NCBI GenBank assembly: GCA_002694745.1
Contig: NZMY01000013.1
Span: forward strand, 124,001 to 188,000
Length of the DNA stretch: 64,000 nt
Reading direction: 5' to 3'
Source: Croceicoccus sp.
Lineage (GTDB): Bacteria > Pseudomonadota > Alphaproteobacteria > Sphingomonadales > Sphingomonadaceae
The notes beneath the pieces are model-generated. The model saw nothing but the letters and a program-made list of their open reading frames with translations. It did not search any database and was not told where the DNA came from. Position 1 is the stretch's first letter; each line of letters opens with the position of its first letter. Both the position numbers and the translations under genes were made by a program. Below, piece by piece: positions 38,958 through 46,753 of the stretch.

Positions 38958-39128
38958 ATGGGCGAATATGAACCCGAAGACTCGCGCGACGTCACGCTGA
39001 CGAAATCGAACACCCCGATCGAACCCGAACGCACCGGGCCAAAGGAAAGCCGGTCGCGCGAAAAGACCGACAATAAGGACGGCAAGGTCGTCGGGCGCGC
39101 CGTGGAAGACAAGCCGGCCAAGCGATAA
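38958..39128 (+). CDS. Small hydrophilic protein, 56 residues
   Basis: ATG at 38958 preceded by AAAGGA with 7 nt spacing, ending TAA at 39126-39128. The product begins MGEYEPEDSRDVTLTKSN and ends KVVGRAVEDKPAKR: very polar, rich in Glu, Asp, Lys and Arg, with no Cys or Trp and no membrane segment, so probably disordered. The good ribosome binding site and the EcfG-like promoter support a real gene for a stress-related small protein. Its 3' end is 15 bp from the convergent VOC gene. I do not recognise a named family. Confidence 0.7.
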   Translation: MGEYEPEDSRDVTLTKSNTPIEPERTGPKESRSREKTDNKDGKVVGRAVEDKPAKR

Positions 39129-39143
39129 GCGCGGCGGACCGGG

Positions 39144-39563
39144 CTAGCGCGCGAACAGGCTGTCCAGGCTTTCGAACGCCTTCATCTCGATCGCATTGCC
39201 GCTGGGATCGCGAAAGAACATCGTGGCCTGTTCGCCGGGCTGGCCCTTGAAGCGGACATGCGGTTCGATGTCGAATGTCATGCCTCGGGCGGTCAGCCGA
39301 TCCGCCAGCTCCTGCCAGTCCTCCATCGTCAGGATCACCCCGAAATGGGGCACCGGCACGTCATGACCATCCACCGGATTGCCGCCTGCATCGCCCCTCG
39401 CCGCATCCACCTTGTGGGCGACGATCTGGTGACCAAAGAAGTCGAAATCGATCCATTCGTCCGAGCTGCGCCCCTCAGGGCAGCCCATCATTTCTCCCCA
39501 AAAGGCCCGCGCGGTGTCGAGGTCGTGAACGGGAAAGGCAAGGTGAAAAGGCCGGATGGTCAT
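39144..39563 (-). CDS. VOC-family (glyoxalase/bleomycin resistance fold) protein
   Basis: A 139-residue protein of the vicinal oxygen chelate fold. It reads MTIRPFHLAFPVHDLDTARAF at the start, HFGVILTMEDWQELADRL in the middle and MFFRDPSGNAIEMKAFE near the end, giving the metal-ligand pattern His (start of beta1), His in the second module and Glu in NAIEMK. Enzymatic partner unknown; such proteins include glyoxalases, dioxygenases and drug-binding proteins. The start ATG at 39563 is chosen, since the longer open frame to 39866 is antisense-like sequence over the toxin gene. It stands 43 bp after the toxin gene. Confidence 0.88.
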   Translation of the reverse strand: MTIRPFHLAFPVHDLDTARAFWGEMMGCPEGRSSDEWIDFDFFGHQIVAHKVDAARGDAGGNPVDGHDVPVPHFGVILTMEDWQELADRLTARGMTFDIEPHVRFKGQPGEQATMFFRDPSGNAIEMKAFESLDSLFAR

Positions 39564-39606
39564 GTCGCTACTTTCTTGAAATCTGTTCGGAACGAGCGGC
39601 TCAGAG

Positions 39607-39942
39607 CTAGCTGCCCAACAGGCGCTCGCCCAGCAATGTGCGGAAGTCGCGGCGACTGTCGGCGACGACCAGCACGGTAACGCGCATCTTCTCCGCCAGA
39701 TAGATGATGCGGAAGGGCGCACGCGACAATTGGCGAAACTCGTGAATGCCCAGCGCGTCCAGCTCGGGCACGACCGGCCCCTTGGCGGGATGGCTGGCAA
39801 GACTCTCGATCGCCGCGACCAGATCGTCCAGCAATGCGTCCGCCCCGTCCCCGCCGCGCTGCGCAAGGCGGCGGCGATAGATGCCGGACAGGTCGCGCTC
39901 TGCCCCGATCGACAGGCGCACGTCGATTGTCTGGTTCACCAT
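39607..39942 (-). CDS. RelE/ParE-family toxin
   Basis: A 111-residue toxin of the RelE/ParE superfamily: VNQTIDVRLSIGAERDLSGI, then a helical middle, IHEFRQLSRAPFRIIYLAE and VTVLVVADSRRDFRTLLGERL. The C-terminal beta hairpin with conserved Arg residues is typical. Whether it cuts mRNA (RelE) or poisons gyrase (ParE) cannot be told. The ATG at 39942 is preferred to a TTG at 39960 that would abut the antitoxin stop. It is co-transcribed with the Phd-like antitoxin 18 bp upstream. Confidence 0.85.
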   Translation of the reverse strand: MVNQTIDVRLSIGAERDLSGIYRRRLAQRGGDGADALLDDLVAAIESLASHPAKGPVVPELDALGIHEFRQLSRAPFRIIYLAEKMRVTVLVVADSRRDFRTLLGERLLGS

Positions 39943-39960
39943 GGACGGCCCGCCCGGCAA

Positions 39961-40227
39961 TCAGCCGCGCGCGCGGATCCTGTCCGCCAGCCCCGCCACC
40001 GGCGCGGTCCGGCCCGCCGCCATGTCGTCGCGGCCAAGCGCGATCAGCTTGAGCAGCGCCAGCGCTTCCTGCGTCTGTTCATAGCTGCCGATATCCTGCA
40101 GCACCGCCTTTGCCTCGCCGTTCTGGGTGACGATCAGCGGCGACGCCCCCTCCCCCAGTTCGCGGATGACATCGGCGCTATGCGCTTTCAGAAAGCTGAT
40201 GGGTTTGACGCGGTCTTGAATATTCAT
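39961..40227 (-). CDS. Phd/YefM-family antitoxin
   Basis: An 88-residue antitoxin starting MNIQDRVKPISFLKAHSADV, with the family's N-terminal DNA-binding part and IVTQNGEAKAVLQDIGSYEQ as the conserved core; the C-terminal tail would bind the toxin. AAGGA lies 9 nt before the ATG at 40227 (a second ATG at 40233 is too close). It should neutralise the downstream RelE/ParE toxin and repress the pair through the palindrome at 40240-40254. Confidence 0.88.
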   Translation of the reverse strand: MNIQDRVKPISFLKAHSADVIRELGEGASPLIVTQNGEAKAVLQDIGSYEQTQEALALLKLIALGRDDMAAGRTAPVAGLADRIRARG

Positions 40228-40239
40228 ATACATGGTCCT

Positions 40240-40254
40240 TATTCGGTTCGAATA
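40240..40254. promoter_or_regulatory. Operator palindrome of the toxin-antitoxin pair
   Basis: TATTCG-GTT-CGAATA, a perfect 6-bp inverted repeat 12 nt upstream of the antitoxin start, where Phd-type antitoxins commonly bind their own promoter. Inference from symmetry and position. Confidence 0.6.
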
Positions 40255-40380
40255 TAGACCATGAAGCCCGTGCATTCAAGCCGGGCTTCCCGGTCTCCTG
40301 CCTGCTTGCTCCAACCCGAATTCTGCCGCAGTCTTAGCGGGCCGCGGCGCGACGGAACCCGATGGATCGGAGGCAGCAGC

Positions 40381-40971
40381 ATGAATGCAGTTCACGGACG
40401 TCCGCAAGGTGCGGCGATCGGTACGGAATTTCCCCGAATGCGGCGGGCGTGGGGATGGATACTGGCCTATGGCATCCTGCTGATCATCATCGGCGCCATT
40501 GCCATGTTCAACCCGGTCGGCACCAATATGGCGATTGGCGTGCTGTTTGGGCTGATGCTCGGCATTGCGGGCATCGTTTCCATCGTGGCCGGCTTTCGCG
40601 ATTTCGGCTGGCAGTCGAAACTGGTCGATTTCCTGTTCGGCGCGCTCGCGCTGGTCGGCGCGTTCATCTTCCTTGCCATGCCGGTGCTCAGTGCGGCCAG
40701 CCTGATCTGGGCGGCGGGGATTTTCTTCATCGTGAACGGCGTGGTCGAACTCTATCACGGGTTCAAGGCGGACGAGGATCGCGCATTGCTGTTTATCATG
40801 GGCGCGATCGACCTTTTGCTGGGCCTTTACATCGCCTTCCTGATGCCGGTCGGAGCGCAGATCCTTGCGCTGGCATGGCTTGTCGGCCTGGGCCTGATCT
40901 TCCGCGGGCTGCTGCTCGCCTTCGTGGCGTTCCGCGTTCGCGCCATGACCAAGAGGCTGTCGGGCGGATGA
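40381..40971 (+). CDS. HdeD-like DUF308 membrane protein
   Basis: A 196-residue membrane protein with about six hydrophobic segments (ILAYGILLIIIGAIAMF, LFGLMLGIAGIVSIVAGF, FLFGALALVGAFIFLAM, LIWAAGIFFIVNGVVEL, FIMGAIDLLLGLYIAFLM, ILALAWLVGLGLIFRGLLL), the HdeD/DUF308 pattern of paired segments. E. coli HdeD is an acid-resistance membrane protein; the role here is unknown. GGAGG precedes the ATG at 40381; the frame is open from 40261 but that part is not conserved-looking. Confidence 0.88.
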   Translation: MNAVHGRPQGAAIGTEFPRMRRAWGWILAYGILLIIIGAIAMFNPVGTNMAIGVLFGLMLGIAGIVSIVAGFRDFGWQSKLVDFLFGALALVGAFIFLAMPVLSAASLIWAAGIFFIVNGVVELYHGFKADEDRALLFIMGAIDLLLGLYIAFLMPVGAQILALAWLVGLGLIFRGLLLAFVAFRVRAMTKRLSGG

Positions 40972-40978
40972 TGCCGCG

Positions 40979-42421
40979 TCACACGCCGAGGCACATATAT
41001 TTGATCTCGAGATAATCAGCGAGGCCGTAGTGCGAACCCTCGCGGCCAAGGCCTGATTGCTTGATGCCGCCAAACGGCGCGACCTCGGTTGAGATCAGGC
41101 CGGTGTTGATCCCGACCATGCCCGCTTCCAACGCTTCGGCCACGCGCCAGATGCGGGACATGTCGCGCGCATAGAAATAGCTGGCGAGCCCGAACTCGGT
41201 ATCGTTCGCCATGCGTAGCGCTTTGTCCTCGTCCTCAAAGCGGATGAGGCCTGCGACCGGCCCGAAAGTCTCTTCGCGGGCAAGCAGCATGTCGTGTTTC
41301 ACGTCGCCCAGCACGGTTGGCTTGAAGAACGTGCCGCTCAGATCGCTGCGCCCGCCGCCGGTCAGGACTTTCGCGCCGCCGTCCTTCGCGTCCTTCAGAT
41401 GTTCCTCGACCTTCTCAACCGCCGCCTCGTCGATCAGCGGGCCGATGTCAGTACCGTCGTCGAGGCCATAGCCCACCTTCATGGCCGAGACCCGCTTCGC
41501 CAGCTTTTCGGCGAACTCGTCATATATACCCGCCTGAACATAGAACCGGTTCGTGCAAACGCATGTCTGCCCACCATTGCGGAATTTCGAGATCAGCGCT
41601 CCCTCGACCGCGGCATCGATATCGGCGTCGTCGAATACCAGGAAGGGCGCATTGCCGCCCAGTTCCATGCTGACCTTCTTCACTGTGTCGGCGGACGCGG
41701 CCAGCAATTGCCGTCCGATCTCGGTCGAACCGGTGAAGGTAATCTTGCGGACCTTGGGGTTCGCGGTCAGCTCGCCGCCGATGGCGCCCGCACTGCCCGT
41801 CACGACATTGACGACGCCCGCCGGAATGGCCGCCTCTTCACACAGCGCGGCGATCGCCAGCGCCGAAAACGGCGTGGCCGACGCAGGCTTGATCACGATG
41901 GTGCAGCCCGCCGCCAGCGCGGGGCCAAGCTTGCGCGTGATCATGGCATTGGGAAAGTTCCAGGGCGTGATCGCACCGACCACGCCTACCGGCTGCTTCA
42001 CCACCACGATGCGGCGGTCGGCGGCATGCGGCGGGATGACATCGCCATAGGCGCGCTTCGCTTCCTCGGCAAACCATTCAATAAAGCCCGCGCCATAGGC
42101 GATCTCTCCGCGCCCCTCAGCGAGCGGCTTGCCCTGTTCGCGCGACAGCAGCTCGCCCAGATCGTCCTTGTGCTGCATCATCAGGTCGAACAGGCGCCGC
42201 AGCAGCTTCGAGCGCTCGCCCGCCGTCTTCGCGCGCCAGCCGGGTAGCGCCTTGTGCGCAGCCTCGATCGCGCGGCGCGTCTCGTCCGCACCCATCTTCG
42301 GCACGGTGCCCATGACCTTGCCGGTGCCCGGATCGGTTACATCAATGGCCGCGCCGCCATCGGCATCACACCACTGGCCGTCGATGTAGCACTGCTGCCT
42401 GAGGAAAGCCTGATAGGTCAT
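40979..42421 (-). CDS. gabD: NAD(P)-dependent succinate-semialdehyde dehydrogenase
   Basis: A 480-residue aldehyde dehydrogenase of the GabD class. Seen are ITPWNFPNAMITRKLGPALA, the cofactor loop ITFTGSTEIGRQLLA, the base Glu in VSMELGGNAPFLVFDDADID, the nucleophile Cys in FRNGGQTCVCTNRF, and the C-terminal FGGIKQSGLGREGSHYG with EIKYMCLGV. It oxidises succinate semialdehyde to succinate in GABA or 4-hydroxybutyrate use. GGAG 6 nt upstream of the ATG at 42421 fixes the start. It is convergent with the HdeD-like gene (7-bp gap). It differs in class from the aldehyde dehydrogenase at 4530. Confidence 0.92.
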   Translation of the reverse strand: MTYQAFLRQQCYIDGQWCDADGGAAIDVTDPGTGKVMGTVPKMGADETRRAIEAAHKALPGWRAKTAGERSKLLRRLFDLMMQHKDDLGELLSREQGKPLAEGRGEIAYGAGFIEWFAEEAKRAYGDVIPPHAADRRIVVVKQPVGVVGAITPWNFPNAMITRKLGPALAAGCTIVIKPASATPFSALAIAALCEEAAIPAGVVNVVTGSAGAIGGELTANPKVRKITFTGSTEIGRQLLAASADTVKKVSMELGGNAPFLVFDDADIDAAVEGALISKFRNGGQTCVCTNRFYVQAGIYDEFAEKLAKRVSAMKVGYGLDDGTDIGPLIDEAAVEKVEEHLKDAKDGGAKVLTGGGRSDLSGTFFKPTVLGDVKHDMLLAREETFGPVAGLIRFEDEDKALRMANDTEFGLASYFYARDMSRIWRVAEALEAGMVGINTGLISTEVAPFGGIKQSGLGREGSHYGLADYLEIKYMCLGV

Positions 42422-42502
42422 GTCTGCTCCGGGAAAATGTCGGCTTGCCTTCCCTACCGCCGAATGCCGCCTGCGTTCCCGCATCAGCCCTTATGGAACG
42501 GG

Positions 42503-43009
42503 TCAGACCAGAGTGGGCCGTGACCGGATCGCGTTCAAGACCTGAGGCGCGACGATATAGACCGCATGCCGCCCGCCACCGCGATTGCAGTGGTCCTTCA
42601 CCCGCCCCGCGTAATGGCGGCGCACGAAGCCTGCCTTTACCAGGTCCGAAACGGCCCGGCTGACATTGGCCTTGCCGACGGTCAGCGCCTCCTCCTCCAG
42701 CGCGGCATCGACCAGCGCCGTGTCGCAGGCCCTGGGGCCGAGGCGCTGTTCCACCTTGCGGCGCATCGCGGCGCGGCGATGATCGCGCGCGGCCAGCGGG
42801 ACGAGCTGGCCCGCCACCCATTCGCGCAAGGGCTGGCGGACGCCATCGGGTCCGGCAACCCACGGCCCCGCCCGCCCGTCGGATCGCGCCGCCTCTGCAA
42901 TCAGCCCCAGCACCATGAACGCATAGCGCGGGCGCCGCGAGTTCTGCGCAAGCGCGTTCAGGATCGAACCCAGATCGGCGGGCCGGGCGGTGTGTTCGGG
43001 CGTGTACAT
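42503..43009 (-). CDS. Hypothetical protein with C-terminal winged-helix-like region
   Basis: A 168-residue soluble protein of no family I can name. Residues about 110-155 (KANVSRAVSDLVKAGFVRRH followed by HCNRGGGRHAVYIV) look like the recognition helix and wing of a winged-helix DNA-binding domain, and the N-terminal 100 residues are helical. It may therefore be a regulator. It lies 81 bp from gabD on the same strand, and its upstream region holds several inverted repeats. Confidence 0.6.
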   Translation of the reverse strand: MYTPEHTARPADLGSILNALAQNSRRPRYAFMVLGLIAEAARSDGRAGPWVAGPDGVRQPLREWVAGQLVPLAARDHRRAAMRRKVEQRLGPRACDTALVDAALEEEALTVGKANVSRAVSDLVKAGFVRRHYAGRVKDHCNRGGGRHAVYIVAPQVLNAIRSRPTLV

Positions 43010-43338
43010 AAGGTGAATCTGCCACGACGCGAATCGCTTGTGAATCCCCCTCGTCGCCGGAGATTCGCCGGGAAGACCCTTTTGTCATGCGTGACACTTT
43101 GCCCGGAGCGGCGAGCTCCAATTTGGCCGTTCGAGACAAGAGTCTCGGCATGTAAGGCGCTGAATGGCTGTTTACCGGGCTTTTCTGCCCGTTATCGCAG
43201 GCTACGGCTCTCTGTTGGCCGTGGCGCTGCCCTCGGCAAAGTGTCACCAGTGGACATCAGATATATGGCCGGCGGGACCGTCAAGCCTCCATGGCCGAAA
43301 CCACCCCGCTTGGACGGAAACTCGAGAGAGGGACGCGC
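43010..43338. other. Gene-free structured intergenic stretch
   Basis: No supported coding frame in 329 bp. It contains a perfect 13-bp inverted repeat pair (43091-43103 and 43235-43247), the palindrome CGAGAC-AAGA-GTCTCG (43132-43147) and CGGGC-N6-GCCCG (43176-43191). The right end is just past the 3' end of the PepSY gene and the left end is the 5' region of the winged-helix gene, so at least a promoter for the latter should be here. Confidence 0.6.
43091..43247. repeat. Perfect 13-bp inverted repeat pair, 131 bp apart
   Basis: GTGACACTTTGCC at 43091-43103 and its exact complement GGCAAAGTGTCAC at 43235-43247. The flanks do not extend the match and no target-site duplication was found. It could be two sites for one regulator or the ends of a small non-autonomous element. 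Confidence 0.65.
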
Positions 43339-44394
43339 CTACCGGCCTCGTTCGGCTTGCACTCTGAACGTCGCGGCCTGTGTCCCCGTCCTAGCCTGCG
43401 CCCTCCAGAAGCTCCACACGGTCAGCGCGCCCAGCATGGCGAGCGACAATCCACCGAAGGTCAGCACCAGCCTCCAAAGCAGTCCGCCAACTTTGCCGGA
43501 ATGCAGCGGATAGAACTTTTCCGACACCGTCTGCTTGTCCAGCGTGCCATTGGGCGCGTCGACGGTGACCGCCCCGCCCTCCTCGCGCAGATAGCTGCGG
43601 CCGTTGGGCGTCCATTCGAAATCCTGCCGCATGCGCAGTGTCAGACTGTCGTCCGAAAACTGCAGGCGGCGAAACTCGGCATCGGGAAAGATCCGCCGAC
43701 CTTGGCGCAGCAGCGCGGCGGGGTTGCGCGGATTGATGTGAGCGGACGGCGTATCGGAAGCAGCGGGCTTTTCAGGAAAGGGCGCGGTGATCGCATTGCG
43801 CACAGGCTCGAACACCATGGCCGCACCGGTCAGGAACAGCAGGGCCAGCACCGGCGCGACCATGATGCCAAGATCGCGGTGCTGCCGCACGATCGCGCTG
43901 CGCGTCAGGCGGCGCGGCCACAGCCGAAAGGCGAAGGTTCGGCGCGTTCGCCACCAGATGATCGCGCCCGATATCACGAAGAAAAGGCCCGCCAGTCCTG
44001 CGGCGCCCACGATCACTTCGCCCGTATCGCCTGCCAGCAGATAATGGTGCAGGTCGAACAGCCACAATTCGGGCCTCTCCCAGATCGTCTGCCACTGTTC
44101 GGCGATGATGCCGGACCCGTCGATATAGGCCCCGCCGCCGCCCTCATAGGCCGCGTGGTGCAGCCCCATCCCCTCGCCCGCGAAAGTGACGCGCGACAGG
44201 CCGGGTGCATGGGCTTGCGCAGCATCGACGACGCGCGCCAGCGCGGCGACATCGCTGGCGGGCGCGTCATCCGCTCCTGGTACGCCGATCCACGCATCTT
44301 CCCACAACAGCGCCGTGCCCGACAGCGCCAGCACGACAAGGACGATGCCCAGCACCGCCCCCACCCACCGGTGCAGCCAGATCAGCGCGTTCAT
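43339..44394 (-). CDS. PepSY-associated transmembrane protein
   Basis: A 351-residue inner-membrane protein with four hydrophobic segments: near residue 15 (VGAVLGIVLVVLALSGTALL), 130, 175 and 330. The first loop holds LFDLHHYLLAGDTGEV, whose His pair is conserved in PepSY-TM proteins, and RQHRDLGI follows. This family is often paired with siderophore receptors and some members are ferric-siderophore reductases. It starts 14 bp after the TonB receptor stop, so the two are one operon, consistent with iron uptake. Confidence 0.85.
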   Translation of the reverse strand: MNALIWLHRWVGAVLGIVLVVLALSGTALLWEDAWIGVPGADDAPASDVAALARVVDAAQAHAPGLSRVTFAGEGMGLHHAAYEGGGGAYIDGSGIIAEQWQTIWERPELWLFDLHHYLLAGDTGEVIVGAAGLAGLFFVISGAIIWWRTRRTFAFRLWPRRLTRSAIVRQHRDLGIMVAPVLALLFLTGAAMVFEPVRNAITAPFPEKPAASDTPSAHINPRNPAALLRQGRRIFPDAEFRRLQFSDDSLTLRMRQDFEWTPNGRSYLREEGGAVTVDAPNGTLDKQTVSEKFYPLHSGKVGGLLWRLVLTFGGLSLAMLGALTVWSFWRAQARTGTQAATFRVQAERGR

Positions 44395-44408
44395 CGCCCC
44401 CGCGCTCC

Positions 44409-46550
44409 TCAGAACTCGCTCTGCAGCGATAGGGTCATGGTACGGCCCCTGCCCGCGAAATAGCGGCTGTCGTCGGTCACGCGCACCGTGTCGCTGTCGT
44501 AAGTCAGGTAATATTCGTCGAGCGCATTCTGCATTCCCAGCGAAACCACACCGAAGTCGGTGCGATAGCCGACATAGGCGTCCAGCAGCGTGTATCCTTC
44601 GAACGCGGCCTCGTAAGGCTGCCCCTCAAAGCTGCGCGACAGGTAAAAGCGTGCCTGTGCGCGTGCGCTGAACCGTCCGCTGGCGTAATCGGCAGCAAGG
44701 TTCAGCCTGTCGGGCGAGATATTGCCGCCGTCGAGGTCGATATCCACCTCCCCGTCGCCATCGCTGTCGGTCTGGCCCATCAGATGGCTGTAACCGGCGG
44801 AAAGAGACAGGCCTGGCACGGGTGTTTCCATGCCGATCGACAATTCCAGCCCCTCGATCGAGATCGGCGCGCGCACGACCTCGAAAATGCCGTCGGGATT
44901 GAGCACCAGCAGCGAGCCGAGATCGCTCGACGACCAGAAATAGCTGGCGCTGGCGGTCATCGGCCCCCTCTCGACCTCGACACCCAGTTCGCGATTGTTC
45001 GAGATCACGGGTTCGAGCGAGAGGTAATTGTCGATGTCGACGCCCTCCTCGCTGATGCCGCGCAGGATGCGGCCGACATCGGCGATGGTATAGCCCTCGG
45101 CATAGCTGCCATAGGCGCGCACGCCCTTGACCGGCTCGACAATGACGCCGCCGTTCAGCAGCGTGTCGCTGAACGACGGGCTGCCCCCGCGCACCAGATT
45201 GCCGCCATAGGACGCCAGCGTCGTGTAATCGTCGACAGTCAGCTTGACGTCCTCGTGCCGCAGCCCGCCCGCAAGGCGAAGAACGCCATCGAAAAGCGCC
45301 CAGTTCGCCTGCGCAAAGGGCGCAAGGCTGCGGAATTCGGTTTCCGGCACCCAGGCGCGTCCGGTCTGCTTCAGGATCTGCTCGGTCGTGTCGAACAGCG
45401 CGTCGAAGCCGACGGTCAAAACAAGGTCCTCATAGCCCGGAATGGCGCGCTCATAGCTGACCTTGCCGCCCAGCTTGCGCGACTTGTTGGCGGACTGGTC
45501 GAACAGCTGGCCGGTCGGGTCGATGGAAGGGTCCTGAAACGTGCCGAATACACCTCCGCCGAACACATCGCGGGTACGGTTGTAGAAGCCCTGCAGCGTC
45601 AGCGCCCCGCCTGCCAGATCGTCATGGGTGAAGGAAGCCGACAGCGTGTCCGCCCGGTTGGAAGGCTGATCGCCGGGCGAAACGCCCTTCACGCTGGTGG
45701 CCGGGCTATCGGTATCGCGGTCGCCTGGGACGATGACATAATTGCCGTTGCCTTCCAGCTCGAAATGGTTGGCGACCAGTTCGAACCGCGCATCGGGCGT
45801 GAACTGATAGCCGAAGCGGCCGAACACCGACCAGCTGTCGCTGTCCTGTATCTCGCCCTGCGTGCCATCGACGCCGATCCGATTGCCGCGCCCGTCGATG
45901 AACGCGCCCCGCCTTTCGAACGCGCCGCCGACCGAAGCATCGAAGGCCCCCGCCCGCCATCCCGCCAGCGCTGCGGCCTTGCCGCCCAGCGCCTCGCCGT
46001 CGAAACCATCGGCGGCGGTGCCCTGCAGCAAGGTGCGGACGGTCACCCCATCGGATGTTGGAGCGGAGGCGGTGACCTGGTTCACCACGCCCCCCGTCGC
46101 GCCAATGCCCTGCAGCGCGTTGGAGCCATAAATGACCTCCACCCGGTCGATGAAGAACGGGTCTATCGTATAACCGTCGCGTGAACCGTCGCGTACGGGC
46201 GTCGACTGCGGAATTCCGTTGATCGCATATAGCGGTGAACGGCCCCGCAGGCTCTCCCCCGCCCCGCTAAGCTTTTGCCGGGTCGGCGAAAACGACGGGA
46301 GCAGCGCCGACACGGCCTCGACGGTCGAACCCGAAATGACGATCTGCCGGTCGAGCGCGGCCGTGTCGATGACATCGATGGTCAGCGGGAGAGCACTGAC
46401 GGGCAGCTGCGTGCGGGCGGCCGACACGACGATATCGCCCTCGCTTTCGGGCTCACTCCCCTGCCCTTCCGCAGTCTGTGCATGGGCGAGGTTCGACGCG
46501 GCGATGGCAGCAGCCGCGACATTGAGGGCGAAAAACGTCGAAATGCGCAT
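44409..46550 (-). CDS. TonB-dependent siderophore-type receptor
   Basis: A 713-residue outer-membrane receptor. The signal peptide ends near NLAHAQ; the plug has LRGRSPLYAINGIPQSTPVRD and FIDRVEVIYGSNALQGIGATGGVVN; the barrel ends in the aromatic residue of LSLQSEF. A short TonB box-like EGDIVVSAAR follows the signal peptide. GGGAGGA precedes the ATG at 46550. The plug resembles the ferric-siderophore class (FecA/FhuA-like) and the adjacent PepSY gene agrees. The gap upstream (46551-46612) contains AATGCGAATGCATTGCAAT at 46587-46605, an imperfect palindrome of uncertain meaning. Confidence 0.9.
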   Translation of the reverse strand: MRISTFFALNVAAAAIAASNLAHAQTAEGQGSEPESEGDIVVSAARTQLPVSALPLTIDVIDTAALDRQIVISGSTVEAVSALLPSFSPTRQKLSGAGESLRGRSPLYAINGIPQSTPVRDGSRDGYTIDPFFIDRVEVIYGSNALQGIGATGGVVNQVTASAPTSDGVTVRTLLQGTAADGFDGEALGGKAAALAGWRAGAFDASVGGAFERRGAFIDGRGNRIGVDGTQGEIQDSDSWSVFGRFGYQFTPDARFELVANHFELEGNGNYVIVPGDRDTDSPATSVKGVSPGDQPSNRADTLSASFTHDDLAGGALTLQGFYNRTRDVFGGGVFGTFQDPSIDPTGQLFDQSANKSRKLGGKVSYERAIPGYEDLVLTVGFDALFDTTEQILKQTGRAWVPETEFRSLAPFAQANWALFDGVLRLAGGLRHEDVKLTVDDYTTLASYGGNLVRGGSPSFSDTLLNGGVIVEPVKGVRAYGSYAEGYTIADVGRILRGISEEGVDIDNYLSLEPVISNNRELGVEVERGPMTASASYFWSSSDLGSLLVLNPDGIFEVVRAPISIEGLELSIGMETPVPGLSLSAGYSHLMGQTDSDGDGEVDIDLDGGNISPDRLNLAADYASGRFSARAQARFYLSRSFEGQPYEAAFEGYTLLDAYVGYRTDFGVVSLGMQNALDEYYLTYDSDTVRVTDDSRYFAGRGRTMTLSLQSEF

Positions 46551-46665
46551 GGGTCCTCCCGTGGAATTGCGGTGGCGGCTAGCGCTAATGCGAATGCATT
46601 GCAATACCTGCTATGAGGAATGAAGTGCGGGACGAAGCCATGGGCGCGCAACTAAGGCCTCCGCA

Positions 46666-46674
46666 TGTGGATAA
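46666..46674 (-). promoter_or_regulatory. DnaA box upstream of parA
   Basis: TGTGGATAA on the given strand, the complement of the exact E. coli consensus TTATCCACA. It lies 80 bp before the preferred parA start. A single box may occur by chance, but the position next to a partition/replication module makes it notable. Confidence 0.5.
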
Positions 46675-46753
46675 ACCCAATCCCGGTTTGCGCATTGAAT
46701 TAGTTTCCCGCACGATCCCGCTGAAAAGCTTCAATCGCAAGGCGAGGCGCGAA

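Noticed and set aside
39564-39866. N-terminal extension of the VOC protein
   Set aside because: The extra 101 codons overlap the toxin gene on the same strand in another frame and encode no recognisable sequence.
43091-43247. Miniature transposable element
   Set aside because: The inverted repeats are clear but no target duplication and no second copy in the window were found, so it is kept as a repeat only.
46587-46605. Fur box upstream of the TonB receptor
   Set aside because: The palindrome has several mismatches and I could not match it firmly to a Fur consensus; mentioned only in the receptor entry.
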